Shown: positions 37,947 to 50,800 of the stretch, in pieces | Layout of the letters: every line of letters starts with the position of its first letter | Numbering within the stretch: the first letter of the stretch is position 1 | Source: Brettanomyces bruxellensis | Lineage: Eukaryota; Ascomycota; Pichiomycetes; Pichiales; Pichiaceae | NCBI RefSeq assembly: GCF_011074885.1 | Contig: NC_054690.1 | Coordinates: 873,001 to 937,000, forward strand | DNA length: 64,000 nt | Reading direction: 5' to 3' | The notes under the pieces: generated by a model | What the model saw: only the letters and a program-made list of their open reading frames with translations | Databases searched by the model: none | Told to the model about the DNA's origin: nothing | Translations under genes and position numbers: made by a program

Positions 37947-40900
37947 TCATTTAAACACATCCTCCTGCTCAGCTTCTAGATCGCCGTCGCCCTCTATCGT
38001 ATTAAATGCATCGAAATGGACAGGGCGGTGCAGCTCGTGGTAGAACGGAAGCGGGTCGTCCAACTTGAGGCCAAACTCGATATCCTCGTTCCAAGCATTG
38101 GAAATAAACGAGTAGTTCCAAATGTCCATTTCCGGGACCAAGAAGAAGCCCTTGAAGCGATCAGTCAAAACAAGCGGCGCCTTCTTCCTGTAGGCCGGGT
38201 GGTAGTCCTCGGCAGCGATGCTGTTGGCGAGATTTGCAACGTTTTTAGATGCCCACTCTGCACCTCTATCCGTAGCATTATTAGCAGTAAGAGTAATGGA
38301 GCCGGGAGTGTAGGAGATGGAGATGGCAGCACTGTTCTTATCCCAGTCAAACTGTGAGCACAGCCTGGCGTGGCTTAGCAGCTCGGCCGAGCCATCGACT
38401 TCGGTGTCCTTGCCTGAAGGAATTGTGTGTATCCATCCTAGAGGTTGCAACCCATCGAGCAGTTTGGAGTGTACATGCTGTAGAGGCAACTCCACCCTGT
38501 GAATCTCGCCCACCTGTGGAACCATCACAATGCACCTGACCTCCTTCACCTTGTCGTTGTCCTCGGGAGACTTACCGTAAAGATATCCGGCAATCTGGGT
38601 CCTCGTATCGCTGCGTTCGACAAACTTAGAAAGAACGTTTTTAGGAACAACGTAAGCGTAGCAGTCGCTGTCTGCCAAGTCTCCACTCTCTATATACACC
38701 TTCTGGGCACGCTTGTGGAGGCTTCCCACCTGTAAGGCGCGTGCCCGCCAGTTGGACTTGGAGGAAAACTGCTCCTGCTCGGCGTTTGTCGTAGTCACGG
38801 TCACTATTTGATCTCCGCCGGTAGTGGTGGTCAAAGTTTTCACTGCTGAAGTTGGCTGGTCCTCGGCATGGTTCTGCTTCTCGATCTCGGCGATCTTCCT
38901 CCTCCGAACGGACAATGCACGCACATCCTGGCCGAGAATGATGTCTCTGATCTCGTTGTCGGTCAAAGAGTTGATGTTCACCGAGTACTTGCGCGAGTAA
39001 TCACCCAAGATGAGGTCTGCAAGCTGAGACTCGACATCTTTCCACTGCTCATCGCTAAGCGTAGGCCACAAGTGGTGCTCCTTGGTCCTAACAGACTCGT
39101 CTGGACGCAAAATCAACTTCGTCTTGTCGGCATTCACCTGCAGGCCCCTCATCAAGAGAATGAGCCGGTTGAAGGCGGTGAACGACGAGCAGGAGTCCAA
39201 CCAGTCGTCGTAGACGTTGAAGAGAGTCATCTTGGGCTCCTTTGCGGTGTTGACGATGTCATTGAGCTTGTCGATCTTGAGGGCGGCGTTGAACGGCATG
39301 TGCAACTCGGTGGGCCGAATCGAGATGCTTGGGAAGTCGAGCAAGTGCACTTCCAAGGGATCTAGGATACCCTTCCGGGTGATTATCACCTGCTTGGGTT
39401 GCTCTTCCCTTGGTAGAGACCGAACTAGGGCGGCAACCTCCTCGGCAGCCTTCCATTTGGCCAACTGTGCTCTTCTGCTCTGGCCCTGGAACACAGAGCT
39501 GTGGATAATCTTCAAAAATAGCTGCCCCGTCTTGGGGTTGAGCATGAAAAGCGCACCGTTGAGCACCTTGACGGCTGTGTTCCCCTCGAACGTCGAGTGA
39601 GAAATCACCCGGTAGACGTTGCTATCGTCAACGATGAGCTTTCCATCGCTGTTGAACAACTCCGAGTAGTTGCTTGAGCTGAGAAAGGCCTCCTGGGGCT
39701 GTGCCTGGTAGAGTTGGAGCCCCTTGCGGATCCGCTCACGCAACACATACAACGCCGGGTTGGCCTTCATGATTGTCTCCATGGCCTTCCGCATGAGGTC
39801 CTTCATTCCCGGGAACCAGTTACCGTACGCATCATACATGTTGTAGGCCAAGTCGATGGCCACCAAGCAGCCCGTGGTGCTTGGGTAGATGCTGACGTTA
39901 TCTGTGGTGTAGTCGAGGAACTTCGCCCGGGCATATCGGGAGATATCGTGGGAGTCGTAGTCTCCGTAACGGAGCTGGACATCCAGCCAGTACTTGTCCG
40001 ATTTGGTGGCCTCCGTCGAGTCGTTGGTGTCGAACATAAGCGAGGGAATGGAGCAGGACCACTTGGAGGAGGCAGTGAGCAGGATGTCAGCAGTAGAGGC
40101 GTTCATCTTGTAGGATTTACGCGGGTGGATGGTCAACTTCTCGACGCTGTCCAACTGCAAGTCGTCCAAGGAATCGTCGAACACCTGGCACAAGTCTACA
40201 ACGACGGACTCGTGGATTTTCTGCCAGAGGTGGGCCCGGAAGATCTGGATGAACGAGATCTTCAAAGTGGGGATCTTGCCGTGCAAGAAGACACCCGTGA
40301 GGTCCAACTGCACGAGGAATCCAACGTAAACGTTGGCCCGGTTGATGGTTGGTGACCACCACAAGGTGAACCTCCTGTTTGGGATCTGCGAGAGACCGGA
40401 CCGCTGGGCATTCGTGAGCTTCTTGAACTTCATGGTGTCCTCGAATCCAGAGGCCTTCTCCCAGAAAAGCCCCTCCCAGGATGTGAACCCGGTACCTTTG
40501 AAAAGCGTGTGCTCCAAGATGGTCTCGACACCTCCAAGAGCCTGGATGACGTCCGTGCGGTACGAGTTCAAATTCCACAGGTGGCCGTCGTGGCGGTCGG
40601 ACAACCACCAGAAAGAGTTCGCGTACGGCTCCTGGAACGACTTGAACACCTTCCTGACCCGGTAACCGCGGTCCACGGCCAAAGTCTGCCAGTCCTTCTG
40701 GAAAAGCGTGCTGATCCGGGGCAACCCGCGGTCCCAGGAGTCCTCCAAGTCCTCGAACGTGAGTCTTCTTCTAGTTTTCTCGGCCTGCTCCCTCTTCATG
40801 GCGAACTCGGTCCACACGCGCTGCGAGTCCAAGAACTCGTTCTCCCAGGTCGTGATGTACCGGTAGATGGTCGGGATGAGCCGATCGTCGTCGTGGGTCA

Positions 40901-43900
40901 TTCCGGACCGGAAATGCGTGATCCCCGTGTCGGTCTGCCGGGACCAGCGGAGATCCGATGCCGGAATGAGCACGTGCGACGCACTGAGCATGCCCAACCC
41001 ACCTAGCTCCTTTGGAGTGTAGAAAACAGCCGGCGGGAAACGCGACGGCATCTTGGAATTCAACCCGAGCTTGACCCGGGTCTGGATCTTGTCCTCGCAC
41101 CTCACAATCAACGACAGCAAGCTGGTCGTCGAGACGATCGCCTCTCTGTAGTACACGAAGAGCGACAGCAAGGCTGTGTTCCACCTGGAGGCCACTTTGG
41201 TGAACGCAACCGACCCGGACGACACCAAAAGCCGCCGAATCGTGTAGTCGAACTCGCGCACGGCCTCCTCGGAAACCTGAAGGTAGGCCTTGGCAGTGCA
41301 CTCTTTAGTCTGCTCATCAAGAAGGTCCCATGTGGACTCGGCGGAGGACTCGGCGGAGGACTTGGAGAGCGACTCCCGGGTTCGAACCCGGGGCTGGATG
41401 CGGATGTCAAACCCGCACATAGTGAAAAGCACGTTGCTGTTCTCCTTCGAGTACACGGATGCCATGGTTTCTTCCCACTTGATGTCCGCAAACGTGTCCG
41501 GAACACGGCCCTGGAACTCCCAGAACACAGCCCGGCCCAAGTGCACGTCGTGCCGCATGAGTCTCATCCTCTGGTCACGTGGCCAGCACCGCCGGTTGTT
41601 GTACCCGACGATCGACGCGAAGTTCGGGTCGGGGTTCGCCGAGAGGTAGTCCTGGATCATGTCGAACGCCTGCTCCTCCGACAGCCGCAAAAACATGTAC
41701 ACCTGGTCGATGTACCGCATGTACAGCCTGACGGGCGACCGGGTCTGCGTTTCGACACTTGCAAACTCCAAGAACTCGTTCGGCTGCACTGCCGGGCCCG
41801 CCAGGTCCGACGCGCGTTCGAATCCAAGCAGGAGCAGGTCCACAGACAGGCCGTAGTACTGCAGAAGGAAGGACGAGAACTGGAGCCCGCGGATTAGCCC
41901 GTACTGGTTCACGTGGCTCATGTCCTTGTAGGTGAGCTCCACGTTGTTCTTGGCAGTCATGTAGTCGGCGATGTTCGAGTCAACAACCAAGCGTAAGAGC
42001 TGGTTCAAAAGCGTCAAGTCGACTTTCTCGGCCAGCCGGCCAAGACTCGTGTGCAGCATCACGTTGCACTGCCCGCGCGACGTGTCCCACACGCTGTCCA
42101 CGTTGTTGACACCCTGGCACCACTTGTACGCGAGCAAGGGCGGAACTTCCGCGTCCGCAGGCTTCACCCAGTTCGGGAACAGGCCCCTTTTCCCCGCCTC
42201 ATACCACAGGTACTGGTCGATGTACGCGTCGACGATCTTCTCGAGCGGCTCCACGTGGTAGACGGGCGTCACGTGACTGTAGTGGTCCATCATCTCCACG
42301 GACACCGGCTTGAAGTTCCGCTGCGTGAGAATCGTCCGCTTGATGTTTGCAAGAAATTCGTGCGGGTTGTCGTAGGCCTGCTCAATCAAGGCCAGCTCCT
42401 CCCTCTCGGCCGAGTTCAACCGCGTCTTCGACACGTACGCGTTCTTCAAGTTCTCCAACGCCAAAACGAGGATCTTCGTGTCGTGCCTGTAGTTTACCGG
42501 CGGGAACGGGATCGGAACGAACCGCCGGTTCTCCAACCACCGGATCATCAACTTGTACACACCCACAGCCTCCGCCGGACGCACGTGCGGGCCGTTCCGC
42601 TGGTAATCCACCTGCCGCTGTTGCTCGTTCTTCACCCAGATCCGCGTAAGCCGCCCTAGGTTCTTCTTCTGCACAGCCTTGTCCATCGTCCTCCCCCGCC
42701 TGATTCTCTCCCGGTTGTAGTGTGCCACCGAGATCCACCCGTCAGCCTTCGCCTTGACGTACTTCTGGATGATCTGCTCGATGGGTTTCGGCATCCCGGG
42801 CACATTCCAGGGGATATTGGCCTTCCAGCACCGCCAGGCCTCGCTGAGATGCTGGAGAATCGACTTCGACTTGTTCTGCCGGACGCCCGCCGGGATCATG
42901 TCGAGGATATCGTGCAAAACGGAGGCCCGGAGCTCCAAGTCGTAGTACGAGTCCACACGCTGTTTTGTGACGGTTTTGGCCACCTGCTTGGCCTGCCTCC
43001 CCTCGAACTGCCGCGAGAGGAGATTCGAAAGCCACCGCTCGAGAAGCGGGATGATGCCACGCAGGAAAAACAGCCACACCCTCCAGGCAGGCTGCCAGAA
43101 CCCGCAACCGGGGCCCTTGCCCACCACTGCATTGAACCGGTGGTAAACGACATGCTTCAAGTCCTTGCATGCCCGGATCTGGTGCATCACCTTGTACTTG
43201 TACCGGTAGATGCCCGTGAGCTGCCCGAAGTGGTTCATTGCGTAGTATAGGCCGTCCGCAAGCTGGAAAGCATCGATGTTGCCCACCCGGTACTGGATGT
43301 GGGCATCAACCATCAACTTCGTTGCCCGCAAAAGCTCCCGCATCAAGTGGAACGCGTGCCCGAACCGCGACCGCTTCCGCTCCTTGGTCGTGAGAGTTTT
43401 CACCGGCTTCAAGTTGAAGTTGTAGTCCAAGTGCAAGTACGTCAACCCGCGCCTATGAATCAAGAGGTTGAGCATCGTGTGGCCCTGCCGGCACACCTGG
43501 ATCCCCGCCTCCACCCAGTCGATCGACGTCTCCTCGAAGTACTTCGACGCACGCAGGGCCTTCACCAATCCCGCGTGGCCCTGCCCACTTGGTGGTTTCG
43601 CGTGCAATTTGTTCAACACGTCTTTCCCCACGAGTCTCTGCTGCGAGATCCGCGTTTTGACCGCAGCAGACCTGCCCAGCCGCTCCCGATACCACGGCTT
43701 CACCAGGGCCACGTCCTCCGCCCGCCTGGTGTGGCCACTACGCCGGTTAAACGGGCTGCACGCGGCAAAAACGTCCAATGCGTCCGCAGAATCTGCCGGG
43801 GCCACTGGTAAATCACCAAGTAACGGCTGCACGGCTGGCAACTTGTCCAGATCTGCCTCCGTGCACCCGGTCGCGTCCGTCTCGCCTATCTTGCAGGCAC

Positions 43901-45218
43901 CAATTGGCGACAAGGACGCGTCAAAGCAGAAAACGGCACCTTCGGGGTCCTCCCGGTGAACATACAGCCAGGCCGGATGGCAGTACACGGAGCACCGCAC
44001 ACCATCCACGTTCGAGTTGTAGAGATACGGGAAGGCCACCCGGTACTCGGACCGCAACTTGCCCCGGTAGATTATGCGGTCGAGAGAGTTGAACTCGCTA
44101 AAATCGTCATCCTCGGGCTTGCTTCTCCGCGGCAGCGGTTCGAACCCGGGGCCGCCCGGCAATTTGATGTTCAACGCCTTGGCCGTCGCCAACGCCTCAC
44201 CGTCGAGCAAGTACCGACTGTTCGGGTCGATCGACTCGGCAAGAAGCGGACTCGAAAGCCGGTATAGGCTCGCAATCTGCTGCAAGTCCAACCTCCACCG
44301 CCGGTACGAGCTCCCATTAACGTGTGCAAGGTTGTCTGCAAGCGGCCGCGCCTCGTAGAGCCACCCGTACACCGCCCCGTCCTCCTCCGAATCCAAATCC
44401 ATCCGGACCGGCTCCGGGGGCTCCAAATCCTCAATGTAGCTGCTGAAATCCACAAAAGGCTCCTCATCGTCGAACGCGGGAAGCCTCATCCGCTGGAAAT
44501 GCCGCCGGTCCCGCTTCTCCCGCCGCATCTGGAGCCAGGCCGTCGCCCACTGTGCATAATACACCGGCTCAATCACCCGGGGAGTCTCATTAACAAACGT
44601 AATCGCACCTGTCACGTGATACGCCACTTTCACCTCCCGGTACGCCTCCCACGGCTGCGGCATGTTCTCCAAGAGCTTGAATATTGCGTGTGGCATGTAT
44701 CGGAGGGCACCCAGGATCGATCTTTTCTCATAGTCGAACTTTCGAGTCGATAGGTCTCCCTGGTCGTTCATTATCTTTCTTAAAACCTCTGGGGGCATTT
44801 CAATCCGCGCCTTGTGCACAAATGTCGCCCTCGTCATCTTGTCCTTTGCCCCGAACCGCTGTTTTTGCATCGACATCCACCTTTTCCTGCGTTCGTCCAG
44901 TACCTTGCTTCTGTTTGAAGATGCTGCTTTTCCCCGATGTTTGAATCCTGGCGGTGGTGGAGGCGGTGGTGTTTTGCCCTGAATTCGGCCCGGCGGAGGT
45001 GCAGCCCTGCCCATACCCGGAGGAGGAGGCGGTGCCGACTGCATTTGGTGTGATATGCCCGGTGGTGGTGGTGGAATGCCTCTCCTATGCTCTGTGTTTC
45101 TTGCTTTATCATGTTTATCGCCTGTTGTAGATGTTACCATGCTGGAATTGCCATTTTGCTTTCTTCGCTTCACTCCACCACGAGGTGGTGGAGGCGGTGG
45201 CCCGTTCCTTCTTGGCAT
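37947..45218 (-). CDS. PRP8: spliceosomal U5 snRNP core protein Prp8
   Basis: The 2423-residue protein is full length (2413 in S. cerevisiae). Prp8 forms the active-site scaffold of the spliceosome, holding U5, U6 and the splice sites. It has a Pro/Gly-rich N-terminus (about 1-85, repeated PPPPPPG). The reverse-transcriptase-like and linker regions carry blocks such as [40 protein letters not shown] and [19 protein letters not shown]. The RNase H-like domain lies around [18 protein letters not shown]. The C-terminal MPN/Jab1 domain has [12 protein letters not shown] and GWIHTIPSG and ends [18 protein letters not shown]. The MPN domain lacks the full metalloprotease signature, as in all Prp8. 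No intein or intron is present. The gene is G/C-rich, which creates many long antisense frames. Its presence together with BRR1 and spliced genes is consistent with a working intron system. Confidence 0.98.
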   Translation of the reverse strand: MPRRNGPPPPPPRGGVKRRKQNGNSSMVTSTTGDKHDKARNTEHRRGIPPPPPGISHQMQSAPPPPPGMGRAAPPPGRIQGKTPPPPPPPGFKHRGKAASSNRSKVLDERRKRWMSMQKQRFGAKDKMTRATFVHKARIEMPPEVLRKIMNDQGDLSTRKFDYEKRSILGALRYMPHAIFKLLENMPQPWEAYREVKVAYHVTGAITFVNETPRVIEPVYYAQWATAWLQMRREKRDRRHFQRMRLPAFDDEEPFVDFSSYIEDLEPPEPVRMDLDSEEDGAVYGWLYEARPLADNLAHVNGSSYRRWRLDLQQIASLYRLSSPLLAESIDPNSRYLLDGEALATAKALNIKLPGGPGFEPLPRRSKPEDDDFSEFNSLDRIIYRGKLRSEYRVAFPYLYNSNVDGVRCSVYCHPAWLYVHREDPEGAVFCFDASLSPIGACKIGETDATGCTEADLDKLPAVQPLLGDLPVAPADSADALDVFAACSPFNRRSGHTRRAEDVALVKPWYRERLGRSAAVKTRISQQRLVGKDVLNKLHAKPPSGQGHAGLVKALRASKYFEETSIDWVEAGIQVCRQGHTMLNLLIHRRGLTYLHLDYNFNLKPVKTLTTKERKRSRFGHAFHLMRELLRATKLMVDAHIQYRVGNIDAFQLADGLYYAMNHFGQLTGIYRYKYKVMHQIRACKDLKHVVYHRFNAVVGKGPGCGFWQPAWRVWLFFLRGIIPLLERWLSNLLSRQFEGRQAKQVAKTVTKQRVDSYYDLELRASVLHDILDMIPAGVRQNKSKSILQHLSEAWRCWKANIPWNVPGMPKPIEQIIQKYVKAKADGWISVAHYNRERIRRGRTMDKAVQKKNLGRLTRIWVKNEQQRQVDYQRNGPHVRPAEAVGVYKLMIRWLENRRFVPIPFPPVNYRHDTKILVLALENLKNAYVSKTRLNSAEREELALIEQAYDNPHEFLANIKRTILTQRNFKPVSVEMMDHYSHVTPVYHVEPLEKIVDAYIDQYLWYEAGKRGLFPNWVKPADAEVPPLLAYKWCQGVNNVDSVWDTSRGQCNVMLHTSLGRLAEKVDLTLLNQLLRLVVDSNIADYMTAKNNVELTYKDMSHVNQYGLIRGLQFSSFLLQYYGLSVDLLLLGFERASDLAGPAVQPNEFLEFASVETQTRSPVRLYMRYIDQVYMFLRLSEEQAFDMIQDYLSANPDPNFASIVGYNNRRCWPRDQRMRLMRHDVHLGRAVFWEFQGRVPDTFADIKWEETMASVYSKENSNVLFTMCGFDIRIQPRVRTRESLSKSSAESSAESTWDLLDEQTKECTAKAYLQVSEEAVREFDYTIRRLLVSSGSVAFTKVASRWNTALLSLFVYYREAIVSTTSLLSLIVRCEDKIQTRVKLGLNSKMPSRFPPAVFYTPKELGGLGMLSASHVLIPASDLRWSRQTDTGITHFRSGMTHDDDRLIPTIYRYITTWENEFLDSQRVWTEFAMKREQAEKTRRRLTFEDLEDSWDRGLPRISTLFQKDWQTLAVDRGYRVRKVFKSFQEPYANSFWWLSDRHDGHLWNLNSYRTDVIQALGGVETILEHTLFKGTGFTSWEGLFWEKASGFEDTMKFKKLTNAQRSGLSQIPNRRFTLWWSPTINRANVYVGFLVQLDLTGVFLHGKIPTLKISFIQIFRAHLWQKIHESVVVDLCQVFDDSLDDLQLDSVEKLTIHPRKSYKMNASTADILLTASSKWSCSIPSLMFDTNDSTEATKSDKYWLDVQLRYGDYDSHDISRYARAKFLDYTTDNVSIYPSTTGCLVAIDLAYNMYDAYGNWFPGMKDLMRKAMETIMKANPALYVLRERIRKGLQLYQAQPQEAFLSSSNYSELFNSDGKLIVDDSNVYRVISHSTFEGNTAVKVLNGALFMLNPKTGQLFLKIIHSSVFQGQSRRAQLAKWKAAEEVAALVRSLPREEQPKQVIITRKGILDPLEVHLLDFPSISIRPTELHMPFNAALKIDKLNDIVNTAKEPKMTLFNVYDDWLDSCSSFTAFNRLILLMRGLQVNADKTKLILRPDESVRTKEHHLWPTLSDEQWKDVESQLADLILGDYSRKYSVNINSLTDNEIRDIILGQDVRALSVRRRKIAEIEKQNHAEDQPTSAVKTLTTTTGGDQIVTVTTTNAEQEQFSSKSNWRARALQVGSLHKRAQKVYIESGDLADSDCYAYVVPKNVLSKFVERSDTRTQIAGYLYGKSPEDNDKVKEVRCIVMVPQVGEIHRVELPLQHVHSKLLDGLQPLGWIHTIPSGKDTEVDGSAELLSHARLCSQFDWDKNSAAISISYTPGSITLTANNATDRGAEWASKNVANLANSIAAEDYHPAYRKKAPLVLTDRFKGFFLVPEMDIWNYSFISNAWNEDIEFGLKLDDPLPFYHELHRPVHFDAFNTIEGDGDLEAEQEDVFK

Positions 45219-45469
45219 GATTGCTGGTTCAACTGATTATACGACGAACTTCTGGCTGCTGTGCTTGGAGTGTTGTATACAGGAGATGAAACTGGTAAAA
45301 AAAAAATTACTCCTGAAAAATGCAATAGGAACAAACCAACTTACGTAAGAAAAATAAAAATGCTGAAAATTAAGAAAATCATATTTTTTTCTTTTCAGAC
45401 ATCTCATACAGCACAATATCACATCCATCAGTCAATGAAATATTTACTAGCAAAGTTACATCCACCGCA
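45219..45469. promoter_or_regulatory. PRP8 promoter / CDC23 3' spacer
   Basis: This 251-bp A/T-rich spacer lies between two minus-strand genes. No motif is recognised. Confidence 0.5.
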
Positions 45470-47194
45470 TCATTCATTCTGCTCCCGCAGCCGCTCACCT
45501 GCCTCCCTGGCAATTGCCCGGGCCTCTTCTATATCGTGCGAAGTTCCATGCATTAACTCGCTGGCATAGTTGTAGGCATGCTGCCAGTTCTTCACCTGCA
45601 TCTCGTGCTTTGCAAGCCACAACCGCGCCTTCGAAGTCTCATCCGTGGCACCTTCGTACTCCTCCTCCTTCAGGCACTGCAGCATGTAGAACTTGACATT
45701 CTTTACATCGCCTTTTTCCTCGTACAGGTTTGCCAACTTGTACATTATCACGGGATCGACCTCAGGACTTACGCTGAGTGCCTTCTTGTATGCCTTAATG
45801 GCATCCTCGTACTCGTTTAGCTTCTCACTGCAATTGCCAATGGCCTGCCACATCCTTTTGTCCATCGGCCTCAATGCACACGCCCGCTGGTAGTAATAGA
45901 GCGAGTACAGATTCATATCCAACACCTCGTATGCCTGCCCCAAGCCATACCAGGCCCGAAAATCCTTATTATTTGCATCTACAGCCCGCCGGTAGCTCTC
46001 TATGGCAGCGTGCGAGTTCTTCAACTCGACAAACTCGTGTCCCATGAGCGTCCAGGCACTAAGACACCTCTTGTTGAGCGCCAAAGCCCGCTTGTAGTAC
46101 ATTATGGCCTTCTGGTGGTCAAATTTGAGCGAGTAGTAGTTTGCCACGACACAGCAGGTCTCGGATCGCAACGGGTCCACTTTCAACGTGTGCTGTGCCA
46201 AAAAGGAGAGCTTCGACTTCTTCTCCATCACGTATAGAATGTTCGAATACGTGTCCATGTCGTCTAATCGCAGAGGATCCGAAACCAGCACGGAATCAAA
46301 GATATTCTCGGCAGCGGCGTAATCTAACGCATTGTAAGACACGAGGGCCTGCTGGACTTTCACAAAGCTGAATTTCGGGAAGATCTCCTCGAGAAACTGG
46401 AGATCATTCACAACCTCCGGAGAGGTCTGGAAAAACTCCTGGTGGATCGTAATCTCGAAAAAAAGCAACATCACTCTGTAACACTTGTTCTCCGTGAACC
46501 TCGAGTTCCTTGCAAACCTCAGCAGGAACGCCGACGCGTCGCTGAAGTTGCCGAGACTCGAAAGAAGCTCTTTCCAGCACCCCCAGTTGAATGGATACAA
46601 TGTAAGCGACTGGTACAACAATTCACGAGCCCTCGGAATGTCCTTCGAGCACGTTGCAACCACTCCTGCCAAATAGAGCAGAAACGGGTCCGTTAGCCGC
46701 CCGGATCCGGCCTCTGTCAACTGCTTGAGCTGCTTTGATATCTCGCTCAAATATGGATTTTGCGAGTTGCCGTTATTTTCACTAAGCACGGCCCCCGAAT
46801 CAAGATCCCGCTTTCTTTCCCCACTCAGGTACATCGAGTATAGCCTCAAAAAGGTGGCAGTGTCGCTTCTGCATCCTTTCAACGCACTGCTACACCTATC
46901 GAACTCTTTGCAATCGAAATATGATGATGCTAGTGTCAGTTTGTCCATGTCATAAAATCTTTGCAGCTCGCATTCCGATGTTATTTTGGGAAGATACGTG
47001 TGTAGAGACTCGCCATTGACTTTGCTCTGTCCCTTTTTCTGATATAAAGCGAACTTTTGCTCTTCAGAGAGAGGTTTCATCCCATTTAGTGCTTCCGCTG
47101 ACCATTTGCTTGCACTATACAGGTGGTGGTCTCTGAGTGTGCTGGCTGATTCACTGAGGGCGTTTCGTAGCCCCAGTTGCTCTGTTAAATCCAT
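45470..47194 (-). CDS. CDC23: anaphase-promoting complex subunit Cdc23 (APC8)
   Basis: From MDLTEQLGLRNALSES the protein has 574 residues (626 in S. cerevisiae, about 565 in fission yeast). Cdc23 is a TPR scaffold of the APC/C ubiquitin ligase and contributes to activator and substrate placement. The N-terminal helical part has the APC8 signature DHHLYSASKWSAEALNGM. The TPR arm (about 270-520) includes CVVANYYSLKFDHQKAIMYY, KRALALNKRCLSAWTLMGHE and DFRAWYGLGQAYEVLDM, and then DKRMWQAIGNCSEKL. The frame is open for 48 codons further upstream, but that stretch is Phe/Leu-rich and unlike the family, so the ATG at 47194 is chosen. Confidence 0.92.
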   Translation of the reverse strand: MDLTEQLGLRNALSESASTLRDHHLYSASKWSAEALNGMKPLSEEQKFALYQKKGQSKVNGESLHTYLPKITSECELQRFYDMDKLTLASSYFDCKEFDRCSSALKGCRSDTATFLRLYSMYLSGERKRDLDSGAVLSENNGNSQNPYLSEISKQLKQLTEAGSGRLTDPFLLYLAGVVATCSKDIPRARELLYQSLTLYPFNWGCWKELLSSLGNFSDASAFLLRFARNSRFTENKCYRVMLLFFEITIHQEFFQTSPEVVNDLQFLEEIFPKFSFVKVQQALVSYNALDYAAAENIFDSVLVSDPLRLDDMDTYSNILYVMEKKSKLSFLAQHTLKVDPLRSETCCVVANYYSLKFDHQKAIMYYKRALALNKRCLSAWTLMGHEFVELKNSHAAIESYRRAVDANNKDFRAWYGLGQAYEVLDMNLYSLYYYQRACALRPMDKRMWQAIGNCSEKLNEYEDAIKAYKKALSVSPEVDPVIMYKLANLYEEKGDVKNVKFYMLQCLKEEEYEGATDETSKARLWLAKHEMQVKNWQHAYNYASELMHGTSHDIEEARAIAREAGERLREQNE

Positions 47195-47809
47195 GCTTTG
47201 TGTGATGACTGTGCCTGTGAGAAAAAATTGTGGTATTTTGTAGTGTGTGGGTAACAAGATAGATATGTCAACAAGTAGCTCGAATTGAAAAATATGGAGA
47301 AAAAAAAAAGTGGGACAAATTAGGTATTTGGCGGGCACACGGTATTAAATAGATGGGGTAAGGCAGTTGGGATGATGGATAGGAGTGGTAAATTTTGATA
47401 ATGCGGAGAAGATTGAATGGGTGGATCTGATGAAATAGGTAGAATGGAACAGGAAAAGGTGTTAAGAGAATAGCAGAAATGGGCGAATCTGGCATAGAAA
47501 GAAAGCAATTAGATCAATGAAGAAAGATCAGACAGGTGAATGAAGTTATCAAATAAGTGGATCAATGTAAATGGATGAAAACAAATGGATGAAAACAACT
47601 GGATGAAGTTAAGTGGTTAAAGATAATTGGTTGCGCAGATACATCATTGACCACATAGATGAAAGTATTTTACAAAAAGAAGTACATCAAACATAGATCA
47701 AATGAACAGATAGATACAACACAGCCACAGCTAAATCAAAACAATATATTAAATGAAAGTAACAAATAATCCAATACATGACATATTAAAAGAAATCAAA
47801 ACAAGCACA
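47195..47809. other. spacer with short AAATGGATGAAAAC repeats
   Basis: This 615-bp spacer has two tandem near-identical copies of AAATGGATGAAAAC and related GGATGAA units at about 47569-47610. It contains the CDC23 promoter and the ABC transporter 3' end. I see no gene. Confidence 0.5.
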
Positions 47810-50800
47810 TCAGGCCTCGGCCTTCTCCTTGGCAGGATGCTTCTCACGGTATCTCTTCACCATGAGTGCATTCTTACGCTGAATCCACTTGATAAAGTCA
47901 TGCTTCTTAGGAACTCTGACAAACCAGTACAAAAAGATGGTGGCAGCGATGTTGAAGACGATGTAGGCCCAGAAGATGGCAGAATCCTCCCAGCTGGTAA
48001 ACTGAAGTGCGTTGATGGTGGAAAGATAAGCATCGGTGTTGGACATCTTGCAGTAGTAGCAAGATGAGGTTGCATTGGGATCGATCAAGTAGCCACCGGC
48101 GACCTTCATGTAAGGGGCCATGTAACTCTCGCAGGTTTGGAGAACGTAAGGCTCGAAACCAAGAAGTTCATCCTGGGCACATGTAACGGCAGCATTTCCG
48201 ACGGCAGCCCGCAAGAAGCCGGCAATCCAGTATGTGAAAGGCGAGACACGGTACATGAAGATCCAGAATCCAGGAAGCTTGTCCTTGGAGACCAAAACAC
48301 CGCAGAAAAGCATTGCGAGCGAGAAAAGCAAAGTGGCCAAGTTGGCACCGTTCTGGTCGATCTCAATACCAGCAATACATGCCTGGCCCAAAGTGGAGGT
48401 CCAGATGTAGAACTGGATGACGAACATCCACAAGACGATACCTCTGGAGTGAACGTCGTCCGTGGCAGTGCCGTTATGGGCGAAATCAACGGGGAAGTAG
48501 AAGCACAAGAAGGCAATCGTGCCTCCCAAGACCATCCAAGGAATTTCGACGGTTATCTGGGCGGTGATGAAGGCCAACCAGGAGAAAGTACGCGAAGGTC
48601 TCTCTCTGGCTTCGTACAAGTCTCTTTGTGCGATGTAATGTGGGAGCATCTGCTCGACCAAGATACAGAACAAAGCGGTGAACATGAACACGGAGAACAT
48701 CTGGTTCTGCAAGCCCTGTATGGAGTTCGTGGCTTTGAAGAAGGTGAATCCGTTAAGGAGGGACGTGAACACAATCAATAGGAATTTCGAGTAGATGTAG
48801 GATGGAGATCTCCAGTACTGCTGGAACACTCTTTTCGTCACGTAGTAGTACTGGACGACCACCGAAGACGCGTAAGACGAGTTCTCGATCCGTTTCAAAA
48901 AAGAAGCTTTTCTGGCCTTAGCAGAGTAAATGCTCTGGAGACCAGTTCTGATTCTGGACAACGAGGTGTCAGTATCGGACTCGCGGGAGCTGCGGGCTGG
49001 GTTTTTCTCGTTGACAGCCTGGAGACGGTCGAGTTCTGCGGCTACACCCTGGTACTGGGAGCTTTGGAGCCAGACTTGGTGCCAATCTCTGTCTGGGTGG
49101 GCACCAGGAGCAGCACCGATGGCCTCAAGCATCCATTCGGCTGGGTTTGCGTCGGGAGGGCATGGGATGGACCCGTTAGACTCGAAATACTGGATGAGAG
49201 TCTGAGCATCAGGGCCAACATCACCGAAATACACGGTCTGGCCGCCGGATTTGAGCAAAAGAAGGTTGTCGAACTGCGAGAAAAGCATGGCGGAAGGCTG
49301 GTGGATCGTACACATGATGGCCTGTCCGGAGTTCGAGAGCTTGCGGATCAAGCAGAGGATCGACCAGGCAGTCTGCGAGTCCAAGCCTGAGGTTGGCTCA
49401 TCGAGGAAAAGCAAAAGCTTAGGCTTGGCCACCAACTCCACTCCGATGGTCAACCTCTTTCTCTGCTCCACGTTCAATCCCTCGCCGGGCACCCCGACCA
49501 CTGCATCTGCGTAGTTGTCCATCTCCAACACGTGGATGATATTCTCCACGTACGCATCTTTCTCCTTCTTCGACACACTCTGGGGCTGCCTCAAGTAGGC
49601 GGAGAAGCGAAGAGCCTCGCGAACAGTCGAGGTCTGCAAGTGCAAGTCTTGCTGCTGCACATACCCGGTGGACCGCTGGAACGACAGTCCCCTGGGCTGC
49701 GAGTTCACAAGCATGTCTCCCGTGACAACTCCAAAGGTCACCCGGTCGGCCAAAACGTCCAACAAGGTTGTTTTTCCCGCACCCGAGGCCCCCATGAGAG
49801 CAGTTAGCGTGCCAGGCTTCACCCATCCGTCCACGTGGTCAAGAAGCCGCCTCGTGTGTCCCTGGTACGGGATATCGTAGCAGACGTCTCGCCAGTGGAA
49901 GATGTCGGAGCCGGACTCCAATTGGATCTCGGTGGTAACTCTAGAGAGGGCTGCTGAGTCTGCAGTGTCGGAATCCAGAGGATTCGTGGATTGCGGATTG
50001 TCCTGAGCAGTATCTGGAGAGCTATCATCATGCTCGAACTGCTGGGGCTGTGATGCTGGAGTTGATGAGCCACTCGAGTTGGAGTTAGAGTTGGAGTTCT
50101 CCTTCTCGTCCAACAACGAAGAGGCAGCCTGCCGGGACTTCACAGCCATCTCCGGGTCGTCTGGATGCGCCCGAGGCCCTAGCTTACCCTCACGTTGAAG
50201 CTTACGCAGAGAAGAACGGAGGAAAACAGTCTTCTCGCCGCCTGCCCGTGCACTCATGTTGAACTCGACACCCAGCAAGTAGGTGCCCAAGAAGAACACC
50301 ATGAACCCGATGCAGATGCCGACATTCCGCCACTTGTGTGCGTGCACGTAGTCGAAGGCAATGCGAATGTACCGGTCGCCGTTAACGGTTGACTGGGCGG
50401 GCTGTGCACCGACACAGTCGCAGATCTTGAATGCAAGAGGAAGCTTGTCGTAATCTCCACCCTGGGGCACCATGGTGGTGCACCTGATCTGGCGGAGGTG
50501 GAATTCGTTGATCATCATGGACTCGAACACGTAGGCGATCGGGTTGATGTAGTTGATCCACCTGGACCAGCCTAGCATGAAGTTTGTAGGGACGACGAAT
50601 CCGGCATAGATGGCCATGGCCAAGACGACAACTGCAGCTGGGGTCATGGCCTGGGAAAGCGACTTGGTGAAGGATCCGATGGACCGGAAGAGGTGAGACA
50701 TCAAGAAGGTAGATATTGTGGCAATGAAGAAGTAGAAGAAGAAGGCACCGGCATCACGCTTCAAGTTCACCATGAAATAAAGCGGGATGTTGAACGCGAT

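Noticed and set aside
41375..41392. PRP8 palindrome as part of a tRNA gene
   Set aside because: The central T-stem pair fails (G-G), and it lies in conserved PRP8 coding sequence.
38868..43250. Many 100-200 codon plus-strand frames opposite PRP8
   Set aside because: PRP8 is full length and conserved on the minus strand; these are codon-composition artefacts.
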